Source: Parvibaculum sp040216885 | GTDB taxonomy: Bacteria; Pseudomonadota; Alphaproteobacteria; Parvibaculales; Parvibaculaceae | DNA: 64,000 bases | Direction of reading: 5' to 3' | NCBI GenBank assembly: GCA_040216885.1 | Contig: JAVJOG010000014.1 | Location: forward strand, 1-64,000 | Shown: piece after piece, positions 63,057-64,000 of the stretch | Layout: the number at the start of each line of letters is the position of its first letter | Numbering within the stretch: position 1 is the first letter of the stretch | Position numbers and translations under genes: made by a program | The notes under the pieces: model-generated | Told to the model about the DNA's origin: nothing | Seen by the model: the letters and a program-made list of their open reading frames with translations, nothing else | Database searches by the model: none

Positions 63057-64000
63057 TCAGGCTCCCTTTTCGACGCGCGCCTTGCGGCGCCGGTAACGCA
63101 CGAACGCTGCGCCGATCGCAACGACCGCGATCAGCAACGGGATGAGCCCGACATTGACAAAGCGAAGCCGCGCGCCTAGCCCGTCGATCTCGCGGCGCAG
63201 ATTGCGCTGCACGTCACGCAGCTTCTTGCGGCTGTCGAGAAGTTCGGCCCGGAAGGCCTGGATTTCGTTCTCGACATGCGCCTCGGCGGCTGCGCCATCC
63301 GGCATGCCGGCGTCGGCGGGCCCTTGCGTTTGCAGTTCGGTCAGACGGCGCTCCGTTTCGGCGATACGGCGTTCGAGCGCCTCTTGCTCGGCGAGGAAGC
63401 GCCGTTCGGCCGTGCGCCGCAACTCGTCGACCACGGTGAAGGGCCTGTCGATCTTCGCGCGGGCGCGCAGCGAAATCAGTTCGTTCGACCCCATCAGATT
63501 GTCGATGGCCGAAACGATGAAACTGGCATTGTCGGCAATGGGCTGCGCCACGCGTTCGCCGAGATAGGACTGCGTCTGCACCCAGAAACGATCATCGAAA
63601 ATGTCGCTGTCGGCGAAAAGGATGATGTTTGCATCGCCCTCGGATTGCGCGAGATGGGGAGCCGGATCGGCGGGAGAACGCGAACCCTTGTCGTCCTCAT
63701 CGGCGGATGCGCCAGCGTCGGGTGGCCCATCGAAAGCGCTGGCGACCGGTCCGGACAATCGTGCCGCGATGACATAGCTTTCGCCCGTCGGCTCGAAGCG
63801 GCGCAGCAGGTCGTCGGGCCGCGGCCCCGACTTCACATAGTCGAGATCGTAGAGTTGTGCGTCATCGGACGAACGCACCAGCGGCGTGAATTGCGTCGTC
63901 GCATCCGCCGACGGAGCCAGCGCGCCGACCGTGCCGAGATTGAGCCGCATCACATCCGCTGTGACAATGTCTTCCGCATCGACATTGTCGCGCTGCACGG
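63057..64000 (-). CDS. GldG-like ABC transporter auxiliary protein, C-terminal part
   Basis: The last 314 or so codons of a protein that runs off the right edge. It resembles the C-terminus of GldG/ABC_transp_aux proteins: the ESYVIAARLSGPVASAF strand, NIILFADSDIFDDRFWVQ, IDNLMGSNELISLRAR. A coiled coil follows (about 110 residues rich in Arg/Glu, ALERRIAETERRLTELQ onward), then one C-terminal transmembrane segment (GLIPLLIAVVAIGAAFVRYRR). The ABC permease and ATPase are expected further right, outside the window. Confidence 0.8.
   Translation of the reverse strand, partial: VQRDNVDAEDIVTADVMRLNLGTVGALAPSADATTQFTPLVRSSDDAQLYDLDYVKSGPRPDDLLRRFEPTGESYVIAARLSGPVASAFDGPPDAGASADEDDKGSRSPADPAPHLAQSEGDANIILFADSDIFDDRFWVQTQSYLGERVAQPIADNASFIVSAIDNLMGSNELISLRARAKIDRPFTVVDELRRTAERRFLAEQEALERRIAETERRLTELQTQGPADAGMPDGAAAEAHVENEIQAFRAELLDSRKKLRDVQRNLRREIDGLGARLRFVNVGLIPLLIAVVAIGAAFVRYRRRKARVEKGA

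Overview
The window is a gene-dense, high-GC stretch of an alphaproteobacterial chromosome, probably a Rhizobiales/Parvibaculaceae-type (Parvibaculum-like) organism. This placement is inferred from gene order: atpHA next to priA; an mdh-sucCD-odhA-odhB-lpdA cluster; DUF484 followed by xerC; rpsP-rimM-trmD-rplS next to leuCD/leuB/asd; and ccmABCDG beside acnA and a DUF1223 gene. No search was run. There are no recognisable rRNA or tRNA genes, prophage, insertion sequences or CRISPR arrays.

Layout. 1-1.4 kb: start of the F1 ATP synthase operon (atpH, 5' part of atpA) on the minus strand, ending in a 64-bp fold-back inverted repeat at the window edge. 1.6-7 kb: priA, then a plus-strand run of transaldolase/fsa, DUF484, xerC and a frameshifted MOSC gene. 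7-17.6 kb: a minus-strand TCA block, mdh, a membrane-anchored metallo-beta-lactamase-fold protein, sucC, sucD, odhA (broken by a frameshift), odhB and lpdA. 17.9-23.2 kb: a lipoprotein, zapE, a MazG-like pyrophosphohydrolase, arylamine N-acetyltransferase, mmsA and a small acidic repeat membrane protein. 23.2-25.7 kb: an arsR-arsI-arsC-acr3 arsenic operon. 26-27.3 kb: a small monooxygenase, a lipoprotein and repeats. 27.4-30.9 kb: sdhCDAB. 31-33.7 kb: a PAS protein and mesaconyl-CoA hydratase plus a malyl-CoA lyase-like gene (ethylmalonyl-CoA pathway type). 33.8-36 kb: an ammonium transporter fused to a histidine kinase. 36-44.3 kb: asd, leuB, leuD, leuC (broken by one amber codon), rplS, trmD, rimM, rpsP and ffh. 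44.5-50.7 kb: cinA-type deamidase, PIG-L deacetylase, dapF, mtaB, purC, ftsY and septation protein A. 50.7-57.7 kb: an MHS transporter, NUDIX, a MarR regulator, ccmG/D/C/B/A and a crotonase. 57.9-64 kb: acnA with a long histone H1-like N-terminus, DUF1223, and the end of a DUF4340/GldG-type ABC system.

The genes cover central carbon metabolism (four of the TCA-cycle enzyme systems plus the succinate dehydrogenase complex), leucine and lysine/aspartate-family synthesis, SRP targeting, ribosome maturation, cytochrome c maturation and arsenic resistance. The most unusual signal is that three TCA enzymes carry extra nucleic-acid-binding-like parts: aconitase has a 177-residue Lys/Ala/Pro histone-H1-like N-terminus, the 2-oxoglutarate dehydrogenase E1 frame begins with an XRE-type helix-turn-helix, and malate dehydrogenase ends in a short Lys-rich tail.

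Three conserved genes are disrupted by tiny lesions (odhA, leuC, the MOSC gene), and the left edge is a fold-back. Together these suggest a draft or metagenome assembly with residual errors, so any claim resting on one base should be checked against reads.
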